Shown here in pieces: positions 41,992-51,635 of a stretch of DNA of 64,000 nucleotides. The stretch is from assembly GCF_016909155.1 (NCBI RefSeq), contig NZ_JAFBFG010000008.1, positions 1 through 64,000 of the forward strand, given 5' to 3'. Position 1 is the first letter of the stretch; each line of letters opens with the position of its first letter. This stretch comes from Chryseomicrobium aureum. GTDB lineage: Bacteria > Bacillota > Bacilli > Bacillales_A > Planococcaceae. Both the position numbers and the translations under genes were made by a program. The notes under the pieces are model-generated. The model had not been told where the DNA came from, searched no databases, and was given only the letters and a program-made list of their open reading frames with translations.

Positions 41992-42046
41992 GGTGACAGG
42001 CACCAAATGGAAGTAGCTCCCAAATAGTGACAGGTACCAAATGGTA
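41992..42046. repeat. GGTGACAGGCACC repeat, copy 1
   Basis: GGTGACAGGCACC, then CAAATGGAAGTAGCTCCCAAATA, then GTGACAGGTACC. The core is nearly identical to the copy at 63384-63427, but the first arm is in the opposite orientation. Similar GGTGCCTGTCACC elements are, as I recall, frequent between genes in Bacillales. Confidence 0.8.
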
Positions 42047-42053
42047 AATGAAT

Positions 42054-42087
42054 CAAAAAAGCCTGCCCACAAATTTGCGGACAGACT
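42054..42087 (-). terminator. Terminator of tcdA
   Basis: AGTCTGTCCGC pairs with GTGGGCAGGCT (with G-U pairs) and is followed by TTTTTTGATT on the minus strand. Confidence 0.8.
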
Positions 42088-42094
42088 CTATGCG

Positions 42095-42874
42095 TTAGTT
42101 TTTCTTCGACTTAACATCCATCACTGTATTGATTTCCACAGGTTCTAAAATATCTCGAATGACCCAGCTCGCTGCAATCAGACCTGCTGCAGACGGAACA
42201 AAGGCATTCGAACTTGGTGGCATCTTCGCCTTGCGGATTTCTGCTTCCGGCTTCCCAACGGTCTTTACAACATCTTCCCGAACTACAATCGGACTTTCAT
42301 CTGAGAAGATTACCGGAATTCCTTTGCGAATTCCTTCTTTTCGAAGTTTCAAACGAATCACTTTCGCAATCGGATCCGTATGCGTTTTCGAGATATCTGC
42401 AATACGGAATCGTGTTGGGTCCATTTTATTCGCAGCACCCATACTTGAAATAATTTTAATGTCTCGCTTCAAACACTCTTTCATTAGATGCACTTTGTAG
42501 ATAATGGTATCTGACGCATCTATAACATAGTCGATACCTAAGTCGAAAAATTGCTCATACGTCTCTTCTGTATAGAACATATGCATATCAATCACTTCAC
42601 AATCCTGATTGATATCCGCAATACGGTCTTTCATAATTGCTGACTTGCTCTTTCCGACTGTTGAAAGATACGCGACCAACTGGCGATTGATATTTGTAAT
42701 ATCGACGTTGTCTTTGTCGACAAGAACGATTCGGCCAACTCCACTTCGTGCACAGGCTTCTGCTGCAAATGAGCCAACTCCACCGATCCCTAAAATGGCA
42801 ACGGTTGTATTTTTTAAGAGGTCTAATCCTTCTGTGCCGATCGCTAATTCATTTCTAGAAAATTGATGTAACAT
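42095..42874 (-). CDS. tcdA: tRNA threonylcarbamoyladenosine dehydratase TcdA
   Basis: E1/ThiF-like enzyme that cyclises t6A37 to ct6A in tRNA using ATP. The nucleotide-binding motif GIGGVGSFAAEACARSG is near residue 30, and DKDNVDITNINRQ and DASDTIIYK follow. 259 residues, normal for TcdA (YrvM position). MtaB in the same window acts on the same base by another route. 6S RNA lies between it and aspS. Confidence 0.93.
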   Translation of the reverse strand: MLHQFSRNELAIGTEGLDLLKNTTVAILGIGGVGSFAAEACARSGVGRIVLVDKDNVDITNINRQLVAYLSTVGKSKSAIMKDRIADINQDCEVIDMHMFYTEETYEQFFDLGIDYVIDASDTIIYKVHLMKECLKRDIKIISSMGAANKMDPTRFRIADISKTHTDPIAKVIRLKLRKEGIRKGIPVIFSDESPIVVREDVVKTVGKPEAEIRKAKMPPSSNAFVPSAAGLIAASWVIRDILEPVEINTVMDVKSKKN

Positions 42875-42924
42875 TATGAATTCACTCCAAAGTTTAGTTG
42901 ATTAGTCGGAATTAATCCGATAAA

Positions 42925-43157
42925 AAACCCCTCAGTCGAAACTGAAGGGAGAATAGACATAGTAAGACGAATCCCAAGCGTGCCGTCTCTGTAAAGCTAT
43001 CGTTTTGAACCCGCACTCAGCAGGTGGGTGTCCTCTTCAGTACGCCGAGGCGTCCACCGGAATGGCATGCTCTTAATACTGAAAGTCGGACTCCCGACGA
43101 TAAAATGTTCGGTCAAAATCGATTAACAAGTCACGTACACATCAGGATTCGTATTAC
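42925..43157 (-). ncRNA. ssrS: 6S RNA (BsrA/SsrS type)
   Basis: Noncoding RNA of about 200 nt that binds sigma-A RNA polymerase by mimicking an open promoter. The 5' end GTAATACGAATCC (43157-43145) pairs with GGATTCGTCTTAC at 42974-42962, giving the long closing stem typical of 6S RNA. The interior folds into broken stems around an open centre. It has its own strong promoter and a terminator hairpin (42928-42949, then TTTTTT). The position between aspS and tcdA is that of B. subtilis 6S-1 RNA. Identity rests on position, size and closing stem. Confidence 0.85.
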
Positions 43158-43161
43158 AGTT

Positions 43162-43190
43162 ATAGTAGCACATGTTTTTTTGATGTGCAA
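43162..43190 (-). promoter_or_regulatory. Promoter of the 6S RNA
   Basis: TTGCAC (43190-43185) and TACTAT (43167-43162) are spaced by 17 bases on the minus strand, 18 bp past the aspS stop codon. Confidence 0.85.
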
Positions 43191-43207
43191 CTATCACAAA
43201 GTCCTAT

Positions 43208-44980
43208 TTACTGATTATTCTGTGAAAGGACCGAGATATGCAGATCATTTAATTGCGCCGTATCTACCGGACTCGGTGCATCTGTAAGTACACAGCTCGC
43301 ACTCGCTGTTTTCGGGAAAGCAATTGTATCACGAAGATTCGTACGTCCTGCAAGTAACATGACAAGACGATCTAGTCCAAAAGCAACTCCTCCATGAGGT
43401 GGTGTTCCATATTCGAACGCCTCTAACAAGAAACCAAATTGTTCTTTCGCTTCCTCATCACTGAATCCTAGTGTTCGGAACATCTTCTCTTGCATTTCAC
43501 GCTCATAGATTCGCAATGAACCCCCACCAAGCTCAAATCCGTTCAAAACAAGATCATACGCCTGTGCACGAACCGAAGCTGGGTCAGTTTCTAATTTGTC
43601 AGCATCCTCATCAAAAGGACGCGTGAATGGATGGTGGGCTGCAAAATAACGACCAAGCTCTGCATCGTATTCAAACAACGGCCAGTTCACGACCCATAAG
43701 AATGCAAATTGGGATTCATCAATCAACTTACGCTCTTTTCCAAATTTCATTCGAAGTGCTCCAAGTGCGTCCGCTACAACTGACTTTTGGTCTGCAACAA
43801 ACAGTAGTAAGTCCCCTGCTTCTGCTTCCATTGCAGCAATCAACTCTTCCCCTTTTTGTTCTGGGAAGAACTTAGCAATTGGACCTTTCACGCCGTCTGC
43901 TTCTACTTTTAACCATGCAAGACCTTTTGCCCCGTAACGACCCGCGAATTCCCCAAGTGCATCGATGTCTTTACGAGAATAATCAGCTGCCGCACCTTTG
44001 ACCGCGAGTCCACGAACTTGACCTCCATTTGCAATGGCATTTTTGAATACACCAAAGTCAGAGTCTTTTGCAAGTGCTTCAAGATCTTTAATTTCAAGAG
44101 CAAAACGAACGTCCGGTTTATCTGAACCAAAACGGTCCATCGCTTCTTGATAATCCATACGTGGGAATGGTGTTTGCAAGTCAATCCCCTTCACATCTTT
44201 CATCACTTGTTTCATTAAGCGCTCGTTCAACTCGATAATTTCGTCCATTGACATAAAGCTCATTTCCATATCAATCTGTGTAAATTCCGGCTGACGATCC
44301 GCACGTAAGTCTTCGTCGCGGAAACAACGCGCAATTTGGAAATACCGCTCAAAACCAGACACCATCAACATTTGTTTGAATAGTTGTGGAGATTGTGGAA
44401 GAGCATAAAACTCCCCATCGTGTACGCGACTAGGCACTAAGTAGTCACGCGCTCCTTCAGGTGTTGATTTTGTAAGGATTGGTGTTTCCACTTCTAAGAA
44501 ATCTTCGTCTGCCAAAAAGTTACGCACTGTTTTTGTGATGTCTGAACGCATTTTGAATGTGTCATACATGACAGGGCGGCGAAGATCTAAGTAGCGATGT
44601 TTCAAGCGCAAGTCTTCGTTTACGTCTGTTTGGTTTTCGATTGCAAAAGGAGGTGTCTTCGCTTCGTTAATCACTTCAAGCTCTGATACTTGAACTTCGA
44701 TTTCTCCTGTTTTCATTGCTTTGTTGATTTGTTTTTCATCACGAGCGACAACTGTCCCTTTCACAGAGATTAAAAATTCACTGCGTAGTTTTTCAGCTTT
44801 TGTGATTGCTTCTTGAGAGAAGTCTGGGTTAAATACCACTTGTACGATTCCTGTACGGTCACGAAGGTCTACGAAAATGAGTCCACCTAAATCACGACGT
44901 TTTTGTACCCATCCAATCAATTCCACCTGTTGACCGATGGCTTGTTTTTCTACTTTTCCACATTCATGTGTGCGTTTCAT
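43208..44980 (-). CDS. aspS: Aspartate--tRNA ligase
   Basis: Class II synthetase for tRNA-Asp. It has an N-terminal OB-fold anticodon domain ([23 protein letters not shown]), catalytic motif 2 ([22 protein letters not shown] region near residue 215), the bacterial GAD insertion domain (about 300-420) and motif 3 ([13 protein letters not shown] near 530). 590 residues. It overlaps the hisS stop by 4 bp, so the pair is one operon. Confidence 0.97.
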   Translation of the reverse strand: MKRTHECGKVEKQAIGQQVELIGWVQKRRDLGGLIFVDLRDRTGIVQVVFNPDFSQEAITKAEKLRSEFLISVKGTVVARDEKQINKAMKTGEIEVQVSELEVINEAKTPPFAIENQTDVNEDLRLKHRYLDLRRPVMYDTFKMRSDITKTVRNFLADEDFLEVETPILTKSTPEGARDYLVPSRVHDGEFYALPQSPQLFKQMLMVSGFERYFQIARCFRDEDLRADRQPEFTQIDMEMSFMSMDEIIELNERLMKQVMKDVKGIDLQTPFPRMDYQEAMDRFGSDKPDVRFALEIKDLEALAKDSDFGVFKNAIANGGQVRGLAVKGAAADYSRKDIDALGEFAGRYGAKGLAWLKVEADGVKGPIAKFFPEQKGEELIAAMEAEAGDLLLFVADQKSVVADALGALRMKFGKERKLIDESQFAFLWVVNWPLFEYDAELGRYFAAHHPFTRPFDEDADKLETDPASVRAQAYDLVLNGFELGGGSLRIYEREMQEKMFRTLGFSDEEAKEQFGFLLEAFEYGTPPHGGVAFGLDRLVMLLAGRTNLRDTIAFPKTASASCVLTDAPSPVDTAQLNDLHISVLSQNNQ

Positions 44981-46254
44981 CGTGATTCCTCCTTGTGTTT
45001 CTGTAAGTACGTAACGGCTTCAGGTATAGCGACGAGTTGTTGTTCCCCAGTTGCCATGTGTTTGATTTGAACAGTTTGAGATGCGAGCTCATCTTCACCT
45101 AAAATGAAGACATACGCTGCTTTTTTACGATCTGCTGATTTCATCTGCGCTTTTAGTTTGCGATCCGCGTAATCCATTTCTGCGCTTATGCCTGCATCCC
45201 GCAGTTGTTTAACTAATCGCATCGCTTCCATTTTCGGAGTATCACCAAGCGCAATAATGTACGCATCACTTGCTGACGTGTCTTCAAGCTCTACTTTTTC
45301 GGCTTCGAGTGCCAGTAACAAGCGTTCGATACTCATCGCAAACCCGATTCCTGGAGAGGAAGGCCCGCCTAACTCTTCAACTAGTCCGTTGTAGCGGCCA
45401 CCACCAGCTAGAGTTGTGATTGCACCAAACCCACTTGCTGTCGACATAATTTCGAATGCTGTGTGGTTGTAGTAATCTAAGCCACGAACAAGATTCGGAT
45501 CGAGTTCATACGGAATTTCCAGTGCATCTAAGTAGGCTTTTACACGGTCGAAATATGCTGCAGATTCCTCGTTCAAGTAATCGGTCAGCTTTGGAGCTGT
45601 CGCCATCAACTCGTGATCCCGGTCCCTTTTACAATCTAAAATGCGAAGTGGATTTTTTTCTAGACGTTGTTGACAGTCTCCGCAGAATTCATTAATGCGA
45701 GGGGCAAAGTGCGCAACAAGCGCCTCTTTGTGTGCATTGCGACTGGCCGCATCACCAAGTGAATTCAATACTAGTTTCAAGTCTTTAAGTCCCGCTTTTT
45801 TATAAACATCCATCGCAAGTGCAATGACTTCTGCATCGACAGCTGGGTCTGCACTGCCGATTGCTTCGATGCCAAACTGGACGAATTGACGATAGCGCCC
45901 TGCTTGTTGACGTTCGTATCGGAACATCGGTCCCATGTAGTAAAGCTTGACCGGTTGATCAGGCTGCCCGAACAATTTATGTTCAACATACGCACGTACT
46001 GTTGACGCTGTTCCTTCAGGACGAAGTGTCAGAGACCGATTCCCGCGGTCTTCAAACGTGTACATTTCTTTTTGCACGATATCTGTAGTATCACCTACAC
46101 CTCGTGTGAATAATTCCGTGTGTTCAAAAATGGGTGTACGAATTTCTTTGTATTGGTAGACGTTGCATGTGTCGCGAATAATGGTCTCAACAGTTTGCCA
46201 TTTGTAGGATTGCTCCGGCAAAATATCTTGTGTGCCTCTAGGTACTTTGATCAT
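44977..46254 (-). CDS. hisS: Histidine--tRNA ligase
   Basis: Class II synthetase for tRNA-His. It begins [16 protein letters not shown]. Motif 2 is [15 protein letters not shown] near residue 112, the histidine-binding segment [12 protein letters not shown] is near 260, motif 3 is [15 protein letters not shown], and an anticodon-binding domain closes it. 425 residues. Preceded by AGGAGGAC; the T-box that should control it lies about 390 bp upstream because repeats occupy the gap. Confidence 0.97.
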   Translation of the reverse strand: MIKVPRGTQDILPEQSYKWQTVETIIRDTCNVYQYKEIRTPIFEHTELFTRGVGDTTDIVQKEMYTFEDRGNRSLTLRPEGTASTVRAYVEHKLFGQPDQPVKLYYMGPMFRYERQQAGRYRQFVQFGIEAIGSADPAVDAEVIALAMDVYKKAGLKDLKLVLNSLGDAASRNAHKEALVAHFAPRINEFCGDCQQRLEKNPLRILDCKRDRDHELMATAPKLTDYLNEESAAYFDRVKAYLDALEIPYELDPNLVRGLDYYNHTAFEIMSTASGFGAITTLAGGGRYNGLVEELGGPSSPGIGFAMSIERLLLALEAEKVELEDTSASDAYIIALGDTPKMEAMRLVKQLRDAGISAEMDYADRKLKAQMKSADRKKAAYVFILGEDELASQTVQIKHMATGEQQLVAIPEAVTYLQKHKEESR

Positions 46255-46299
46255 ATTTAGGTCCTCCTTAGTAGTAGATGTGCAGAACGCCGTTTTAGG

Positions 46300-46430
46300 A
46301 AAGTTGAGTTCCGCTGTACGGGCCTGCTTTCCATGGGCGCGCCGTGAGCCTCCCTCGTCGCAGGTTCCTGCGGGGTCTCACGTTCCGACTTTGTTCCCAC
46401 TGGAGTCAGCCCCTCCACTCCAATGAAAAC
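46300..46430. repeat. Family B dispersed repeat, copy in the hisS leader
   Basis: Contains GCGCCGTGAGCCTCC, CTCGTCGCAGG, CCTGCGGGGTCTCACGTTCC and CTGGAGTCA, which match the copy at 23550-23630 almost base for base. The flanks are less palindromic than in that copy. It lies between the hisS T-box terminator and the hisS start codon, so it is transcribed as part of the leader. Confidence 0.75.
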
Positions 46431-46476
46431 CCTCAGTTATAAATTCTTACCTGGGAAGTTTTTTGAAGTTGGACTA

Positions 46477-46591
46477 GTTTAAGCCCTCGAGTTGCTAGTT
46501 TGTGCCCTCGAGGAGCTGATTTGTGCCCTCAACTTGCTGGTTTGTGCCCTGAAAATCTCATTTTGTGCCCTGAGTCCTATTATGGAAACTA
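46477..46591 (+). repeat. 21-bp tandem array with TATTATGGAAACTA tail, locus 2
   Basis: Five units at an exact 21-bp period; the core GCCCT starts at 46483, 46504, 46525, 46546 and 46567. The unit is like TTTGTGCCCTCGAGGAGCTGA with a variable last third. The array is closed by TATTATGGAAACTA at 46578-46591. Being a multiple of three it stays open in several frames and yields heptapeptide repeats, but no frame has a convincing start. It sits inside the hisS leader, opposite in strand. Confidence 0.92.
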
Positions 46592-46630
46592 TTTCAGGCA
46601 AAATCGACTGCAAACAAAACAGAAAGTGGT

Positions 46631-46914
46631 ACGAAAAACAAAAAAGCCCCCGCCCCCCACGCATCATGCGTAAGGGACGAGAGCTATAAGCTTCCGCGGT
46701 TCCACCCTGATTGATCTACGAATAGATCCTCTTCATCACCTGGGTAACGGCCAGTTCCGTCTTCACCTACACCTTTTCAGGTTCGACAAAGCGCCTCACG
46801 AGTGTTGTTCACATGCACCGTCTGTAGAAAAGATTTCAGCCATGTCTTTTCCTCTCTTGTCAGCTCGTTGTACCTGCTACTTTCTCGGTCATAAGCAATG
46901 TGTTCTTAATACTA
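46631..46914 (-). promoter_or_regulatory. T-box riboswitch for hisS-aspS
   Basis: The T-box sequence CAGGGTGGAACCGCGG lies at 46709-46694. The terminator is the GC-rich hairpin 46645-46685 (AGCTCTCGTCCC...GGGGGGCGGGGGCT) followed by TTTTTTG. The stem I region covers about 46790-46900; CAC at 46804-46802 in AACAACACTC is a possible histidine specifier, not proven by folding. Normally this leader would end a few tens of bases from hisS. Confidence 0.9.
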
Positions 46915-46920
46915 TACTTT

Positions 46921-46949
46921 ATCTTAATGACGTATTTCCGGAAAGTCAA
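46921..46949 (-). promoter_or_regulatory. Promoter of the hisS T-box transcript
   Basis: TTGACT (46949-46944) and TAAGAT (46926-46921) are spaced by 17 bases on the minus strand. Confidence 0.8.
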
Positions 46950-47018
46950 TCTTTAATTTGAAATTGAACTAGATATTTGTTCTAGAACTAGGTACTATAT
47001 AGAGAAGGAGGTCGATTT

Positions 47019-48527
47019 ATGCAGAATTTTCGTACATATAGCATATATGCACTACTTTTTATCTTACTTATTGCTCCTCTTTCTGCTGCAGCACAAACAG
47101 TTGTCGTCAATACCGACTCACTAAAAGTCCGCTCAGGTCCTGGACTCACGTATGATGTGATAGGCGCTGTAAAATCAGCTGATGAGTTGCAAGTTATCGC
47201 TACTGAAAATGATTGGTATCAAATTGATTACAATGGGCAACAAGGATGGGTGGCTAGCTGGTTGACAACTGGTTCAACCGAAGCCGCAGTGAATCAATCA
47301 GCTGTCGTTCAAGTGAAAACATTAAACGTGCGAGCAGACGCTTCGACAAGCTCCGTGAAACTTGGACAGCTTGCTGAAGGGACGTCCATTGCGATTAACT
47401 CTGTGAAAGGCGACTGGCTTGAAATTACATACAATGGTTCTGCCGGCTGGATTCACAAAGACTATGTGCAACTAGTCGAATCTAAAACAACTGCTGCAGC
47501 TCCTCAGAACAATGGATTTGTTGTGCAGGTTGACGCGCTGAATGTGCGTACGAAACCTTCACTTGATTCAAAGAAAAAAGCAACCGTGTATCGCAATGAA
47601 TCTTTCTCTGTTCTTTCTGTTGAAGGAACGTGGGTCGAAATCGAACTCGCAAATGGGGAAAGCGGATTTGTTTATAGTTTTTACGGAAGTTTTCAACAAC
47701 AAGCACCACAACCATCAAATGTAACGGAAGAACCATCCGCTTCAACTGTAACTATTTTATACAATGGAACGAATCTTCGTTCAGGGCCTTCCACTGCGAA
47801 TGATGTAACAGCTCGACTCGATGCAGGACAAAAACTTCAAGTGGTCAAATCTGTCAACGACTGGTATGAGGTACAAGTTGAAGGTCAGACCATGTTTGTT
47901 GCGAACTGGGTTGTCACAACCGGCGAAGTCGAAGCTGTTGAAGAAATAGAAGAAAAAGAAGTGGTTGACCGTAAACCTGGTACATTGAATGGATTGACGA
48001 TTGTTTTGGATCCCGGCCATGGTGGAAATGATCGTGGGACAACAGGTTATTATGGAACGGACGAAAAAGGATTGACGTTGCCGACTGCTGAACTGTTAGC
48101 AGCAAAACTTGAAGCCGCGGGTGCGGAAGTCGTGTTCACTCGAGAGTCAGATGTATATGTCGGGTTACGCAAACGAGTTTCGGTTAGTCATCAACACGGC
48201 GCAGACGCCTTTGTCAGTATTCATTACGATTCAGTGACAGATTCATCTGTTCATGGCTTCACGACCTATTATCAACATGGCTTCCAAAAACCGCTTGCGG
48301 ATCACATTCACGGTGCTTTGCAAAAGCGCTTGTCGTTGCGTGATCGTGGTGTACGAGAAGGCAATTATTTGGTGCTTCGTGAAAACCAACAGCACGCAGT
48401 TTTACTTGAACTTGGGTATTTAAGTAATGCGACGGAAGAACGTCAAATTACAACGGCCCAGTTCAGAGAAACGGCAGCGCACGCTATTTATGAGGGGCTC
48501 ATCTCGTTTTTTGATAGTGAGTTATAA
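47019..48527 (+). CDS. yrvJ: SH3-domain N-acetylmuramoyl-L-alanine amidase (YrvJ-like)
   Basis: Secreted cell-wall hydrolase. A signal peptide (LLFILLIAPLSAAAQT) is followed by four bacterial SH3 domains (about residues 28-88, 95-150, 165-225, 245-300), an acidic linker (EAVEEIEEKEVVDRK) and a C-terminal Amidase_3 domain. The zinc/catalytic residues lie in VLDPGHGGNDRG, the E of the GTDEKGL segment, SIHYDS and the final LELGYLSN. 502 residues. AGAAGGAGG precedes the ATG. Same place as B. subtilis yrvJ, between dtd and hisS; it is convergent with dtd. Confidence 0.92.
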   Translation: MQNFRTYSIYALLFILLIAPLSAAAQTVVVNTDSLKVRSGPGLTYDVIGAVKSADELQVIATENDWYQIDYNGQQGWVASWLTTGSTEAAVNQSAVVQVKTLNVRADASTSSVKLGQLAEGTSIAINSVKGDWLEITYNGSAGWIHKDYVQLVESKTTAAAPQNNGFVVQVDALNVRTKPSLDSKKKATVYRNESFSVLSVEGTWVEIELANGESGFVYSFYGSFQQQAPQPSNVTEEPSASTVTILYNGTNLRSGPSTANDVTARLDAGQKLQVVKSVNDWYEVQVEGQTMFVANWVVTTGEVEAVEEIEEKEVVDRKPGTLNGLTIVLDPGHGGNDRGTTGYYGTDEKGLTLPTAELLAAKLEAAGAEVVFTRESDVYVGLRKRVSVSHQHGADAFVSIHYDSVTDSSVHGFTTYYQHGFQKPLADHIHGALQKRLSLRDRGVREGNYLVLRENQQHAVLLELGYLSNATEERQITTAQFRETAAHAIYEGLISFFDSEL

Positions 48528-48572
48528 AATTTAAAAACGTCAAGCTCCACTCAACTTCAGTATTTCATAAAG

Positions 48573-48605
48573 AACGCCACTCGTAATCTTGCGAGTGGCG
48601 TTTTC
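48573..48605 (+). terminator. Terminator of the amidase gene
   Basis: AACGCCACTCG-TAATCTTG-CGAGTGGCGTT is followed by TTC. The arm AAGAACGCCACTC also occurs in the family A repeats at 63241 and 51617, suggesting a shared origin. Confidence 0.8.
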
Positions 48606-48609
48606 ATAT

Positions 48610-48727
48610 GGAGATTCGGCAATTGTGTCGGGAGATTCGAGGTCTATTTTCGGTTGTTCGGCAATTGTGTCGGGAGATTCGAGGTCTATTTTCACTGTTT
48701 CACCACTTCCTGTTATTATGGAAACTA
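48610..48727 (+). repeat. 21-bp tandem array with TATTATGGAAACTA tail, locus 3
   Basis: Five units start at 48610, 48631, 48652, 48673 and 48694 (period 21). They alternate between GGAGATTCGGCAATTGTGTC and GGAGATTCGAGGTCTATTTT, so 37 bases repeat exactly at an offset of 42. The array is closed by TATTATGGAAACTA at 48714-48727. It lies between the terminators of the convergent genes yrvJ-like and dtd. Confidence 0.92.
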
Positions 48728-48768
48728 TTTCGCTTGCGGAATGCCTCCCCTATACACTTTAAAACATA

Positions 48769-48806
48769 CAAAAGGGAGTTTCTCCGTTACGAGAGAACTC
48801 CCTTTT
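48769..48806. terminator. Terminator of dtd
   Basis: AAAAGGGAGTTCTCTC pairs with GGAGAAACTCCCTTTT; a T-run follows on both strands, but the position right behind the dtd stop assigns it to dtd. Confidence 0.8.
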
Positions 48807-48811
48807 CATAA

Positions 48812-49249
48812 TTATTTCTCTAGAATCAAGGTAACAGGTCCATCATTGATGAGCGACACATCCATCATCGCGCCAAAGACCCCAGTCTGAACATCAAAAC
48901 CATGTGAACGCAATTGATCATTAAAATAGAGCCATAGTGGTTCAGCGACTTCTGGTCGCGCTGCTTCAATAAATGACGGACGTCTACCCTTTTGAGAGTC
49001 ACCGTACAATGTGAATTGAGACACGGACAAAATTTGACCTGCCACTTCATCAAGCGATCGGTTCATCTTCCCCTCTTCATCTTCGAAAAGACGCAAGCCC
49101 GCAATTTTCGCTGCGAGCCAGTCTGCTTGTTGTTTTGTATCTTCGTGCGTGATGCCCACTAAAAGAGTATAGCCGTGCGTGATTTCCCCTACGACTTCTC
49201 CATCAACGGTCACCGACGCAGCTTTAGAGCGTTGCAATACAATGCGCAT
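48812..49249 (-). CDS. dtd: D-aminoacyl-tRNA deacylase
   Basis: Removes D-amino acids (and glycine from tRNA-Ala) mischarged onto tRNA. The two active-site motifs are present: [10 protein letters not shown] (SQxT type, residues ~75-84) and the C-terminal NDGPVT (the Gly-cisPro region of DTD reads G/N-x-P-x-T). 145 residues. It lies 10 bp after relA, the conserved Bacillales pair. Confidence 0.95.
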   Translation of the reverse strand: MRIVLQRSKAASVTVDGEVVGEITHGYTLLVGITHEDTKQQADWLAAKIAGLRLFEDEEGKMNRSLDEVAGQILSVSQFTLYGDSQKGRRPSFIEAARPEVAEPLWLYFNDQLRSHGFDVQTGVFGAMMDVSLINDGPVTLILEK

Positions 49250-49259
49250 AAGACACCTC

Positions 49260-51449
49260 TTAGTTGATAATTCGTTGCACCGAGTAGACGTTCGGCAATT
49301 GCTTAATACGGTCTACAACACGGTGAAGATGTGTGATATTTGTAATTTTGATGGTTAAGTTAATTGTTGCAATGTCTTTTTCAGACTTGCCCGTAACCGC
49401 AGCGATCGTCGTTTTCGAATCCGTAACCGCCATTAACACTTCGTTCAAGAGGCCTGTCCGGTCGAATGCAGCGACTTCAATATCAACCGCATATTCTTTC
49501 TTGATATGTGTGTCTTGCTCCCATTCCACATCAATTAAGCGCTGTGAGCTATCGGAACCTTGTACGTTCGGACAGTCGGCACGGTGAACAGAGACTCCAC
49601 GACCTTTTGTGATAAAGCCAACAATATCGTCTCCTGGGACAGGACTACAACAACGCGACAAACGAATCATTAAGTTGTCGACGCCTTTGACAACGACACC
49701 CGATTCTGTCGATTTTTTGACAGGAGGTGACGCCATCGTTTTGTTAATCTTTTCAAGCGTCTCTTCGTTTTCGCGCTCTTTCCGCATTTTTTCTGCTAAG
49801 CGGTTGACGACCTGTTGTGCCGTGATTCCGCCAAAACCTACAGCTGAATAAAGATCTTCTTCGTTAGAAAATGCATATTTTTCACAGACGCGTTTTAAAT
49901 TTTCAGCAGTGAGCACATCTTTTTGTTCAAAGTCTTGCGCACGAATCTCTTTTTCAATCGCTTCTCGGCCTTTTTCGATGTTTTCATCACGTTGTTGTTT
50001 TTTGAAGAATTGCTTAATTTTATTTTTCGCCTGCGAAGACTGTGCAATTTTTAACCAGTCACGGCTCGGTCCAAAGGATTGTTTGGAGGTCAACACTTCG
50101 ATAATGTCACCCGTTTTTAATTTCGTATCGAGTGGTACCATCTTTCCGTTCAGCTTCGCACCAATGGTCTTGTTTCCGACCTCGGAGTGTACGCGATAGG
50201 CAAAGTCGATTGGTACTGAGCCTGCAGGGAGTTCGATCACGTCCCCTTTTGGCGTAAATACGTAGACCATATCCGAGAACAAGTCGAATTTAAGGGACTC
50301 CATGAATTCCTCGGCATTCGACGATTCATTCTGGAATTCTAAAATTTCGCGGAACCATGACAATTTTTGATCGACAGATTCACGAGATGTTTCGACTTTT
50401 CGGCCCTCTTTGTACGCCCAGTGTGCCGCTACCCCGTATTCCGCAATATTGTGCATGTCTTTTGTGCGTATTTGCACTTCAAGTGGGTCTCCATTTGGAC
50501 CGATAACTGTTGTATGGATCGATTGATACAAATTTTGTTTAGGCATGGCGATATAATCTTTGAATCGGCCTGGCATCGGCTTCCACAGCGTATGAATGAT
50601 TCCGAGTACTGCATAACAATCTTTAATACTGTCGACTATGATGCGCATAGCAAGCAAATCATAAATCTCGTTGAATTGCTTCTGCTGAATGACCATCTTG
50701 CGGTAGATACTGTATATATGTTTTGGACGACCTGAAATATCCGCGTGGATGCCGACTTCGTCAAGTTGATCATTAATGTCATTCATCACATTGTTTAAAT
50801 ACGCTTCTCGCTCCGTACGCTTCTTCTTCATGAAGTTCACGATTCGATAGTATTGTTGCGGGTTTAAATAGCGAAGAGATGTATCTTCTAGTTCCCATTT
50901 CACAGTCGAGATCCCGAGACGGTGTGCAAGTGGTGCGAAGATTTCAAGTGTCTCATTTGCAATGCGGCGTTGTTTTTCTTCCGGCAAATGCTTGAGCGTG
51001 CGCATATTGTGCAGACGGTCTGCTAGTTTGATCAAGATAATACGGATATCCTGGGCCATGGCAATGAACATTTTGCGGTGATTCTCTGCTTGTTGTTCTT
51101 CTTTCGACATGTACTTAATTTTACCGAGCTTTGTTACACCTTCAACCAGCATCGCCACTTCTTCACTGAATTCCTTGACGATATCTTCGCGCGTGTATTC
51201 TGTATCTTCGATGACATCGTGAAGAAACCCAGCAGCTACGGTCTCTGGATCCATTTGCAAATCGGCTAATATGCCGGCCACTTGTATGGGATGAATGATG
51301 TATGGTTCACCGGAGTTTCGGAATTGGTTTCGGTGGGCATGTTCCGCCAGTTTGTAGGCTCTTTTGACGAATTCTACATTGTTGTCATTCATATAGTTTG
51401 CTGTGATGTTAAAGACTTCTTCGGCTGTTCGTATTTGTTCTTTTGCCAT
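49260..51449 (-). CDS. relA: Bifunctional (p)ppGpp synthetase/hydrolase Rel
   Basis: Stringent-response enzyme that makes and degrades (p)ppGpp. The HD hydrolase domain is intact ([12 protein letters not shown] and [12 protein letters not shown] at about 55-90), as is the synthetase domain ([21 protein letters not shown] near 300). A TGS domain ([17 protein letters not shown]), a zinc-finger/helical region ([14 protein letters not shown]) and a C-terminal ACT domain follow. About 729 residues. The ATG at 51449 follows AGGTGAGTGGGT. Confidence 0.96.
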   Translation of the reverse strand: MAKEQIRTAEEVFNITANYMNDNNVEFVKRAYKLAEHAHRNQFRNSGEPYIIHPIQVAGILADLQMDPETVAAGFLHDVIEDTEYTREDIVKEFSEEVAMLVEGVTKLGKIKYMSKEEQQAENHRKMFIAMAQDIRIILIKLADRLHNMRTLKHLPEEKQRRIANETLEIFAPLAHRLGISTVKWELEDTSLRYLNPQQYYRIVNFMKKKRTEREAYLNNVMNDINDQLDEVGIHADISGRPKHIYSIYRKMVIQQKQFNEIYDLLAMRIIVDSIKDCYAVLGIIHTLWKPMPGRFKDYIAMPKQNLYQSIHTTVIGPNGDPLEVQIRTKDMHNIAEYGVAAHWAYKEGRKVETSRESVDQKLSWFREILEFQNESSNAEEFMESLKFDLFSDMVYVFTPKGDVIELPAGSVPIDFAYRVHSEVGNKTIGAKLNGKMVPLDTKLKTGDIIEVLTSKQSFGPSRDWLKIAQSSQAKNKIKQFFKKQQRDENIEKGREAIEKEIRAQDFEQKDVLTAENLKRVCEKYAFSNEEDLYSAVGFGGITAQQVVNRLAEKMRKERENEETLEKINKTMASPPVKKSTESGVVVKGVDNLMIRLSRCCSPVPGDDIVGFITKGRGVSVHRADCPNVQGSDSSQRLIDVEWEQDTHIKKEYAVDIEVAAFDRTGLLNEVLMAVTDSKTTIAAVTGKSEKDIATINLTIKITNITHLHRVVDRIKQLPNVYSVQRIIN

Positions 51450-51496
51450 ACCCACTCACCTGTTTCTTTAGTTTTCGACCTGAAGTTATAATCTCT

Positions 51497-51526
51497 ATTG
51501 TAGTAAACTAATAGGGTTTATGTAAA
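51497..51526 (-). promoter_or_regulatory. Probable promoter of relA-dtd
   Basis: TTTACA (51526-51521) and TACAAT (51502-51497) are spaced by 18 bases on the minus strand, immediately behind the apt terminator. Confidence 0.6.
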
Positions 51527-51534
51527 GACGAAAA

Positions 51535-51567
51535 AAGCGCGTAATCTAAAACAAGATTACGCGCTAT
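51535..51567 (-). terminator. Terminator of apt
   Basis: A 12-bp perfect stem AGCGCGTAATCT and its complement is followed by TTTTTTCG on the minus strand. Confidence 0.85.
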
Positions 51568-51633
51568 TGAAATCGAGTTGCAAACGCCAGAAACACGCTC
51601 CGGAATTTCTAGAGTGGCGTTTTCCACATCTAA
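51568..51633. repeat. Family A repeat, short form
   Basis: On the minus strand: AGATGTGGAAAACGCCACTC, TAGAAATTCCGGAGCGTGTT and TCTGGCGTTTGCAACTCGAT. It matches both ends of the element at 63234-63360 but lacks about 58 internal bases. The ends are imperfect inverted repeats (AACGCCA...TGGCGTT). It sits directly behind apt. Confidence 0.8.
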
Positions 51634-51635
51634 AA

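Noticed and set aside
46477-46591. CRISPR array
   Set aside because: The period is only 21 bp, there are no separate repeat and spacer blocks of CRISPR size, and no cas genes exist in the window.
46479-46667. Minus-strand 62-residue protein with RAQ repeats
   Set aside because: Again a by-product of the array, starting inside the T-box terminator; no family support.
48608-48811. Small protein with heptapeptide repeats on the plus strand
   Set aside because: It is the translation of the 21-bp array, a multiple of three that stays open automatically; it has no ribosome site and runs through the dtd terminator.
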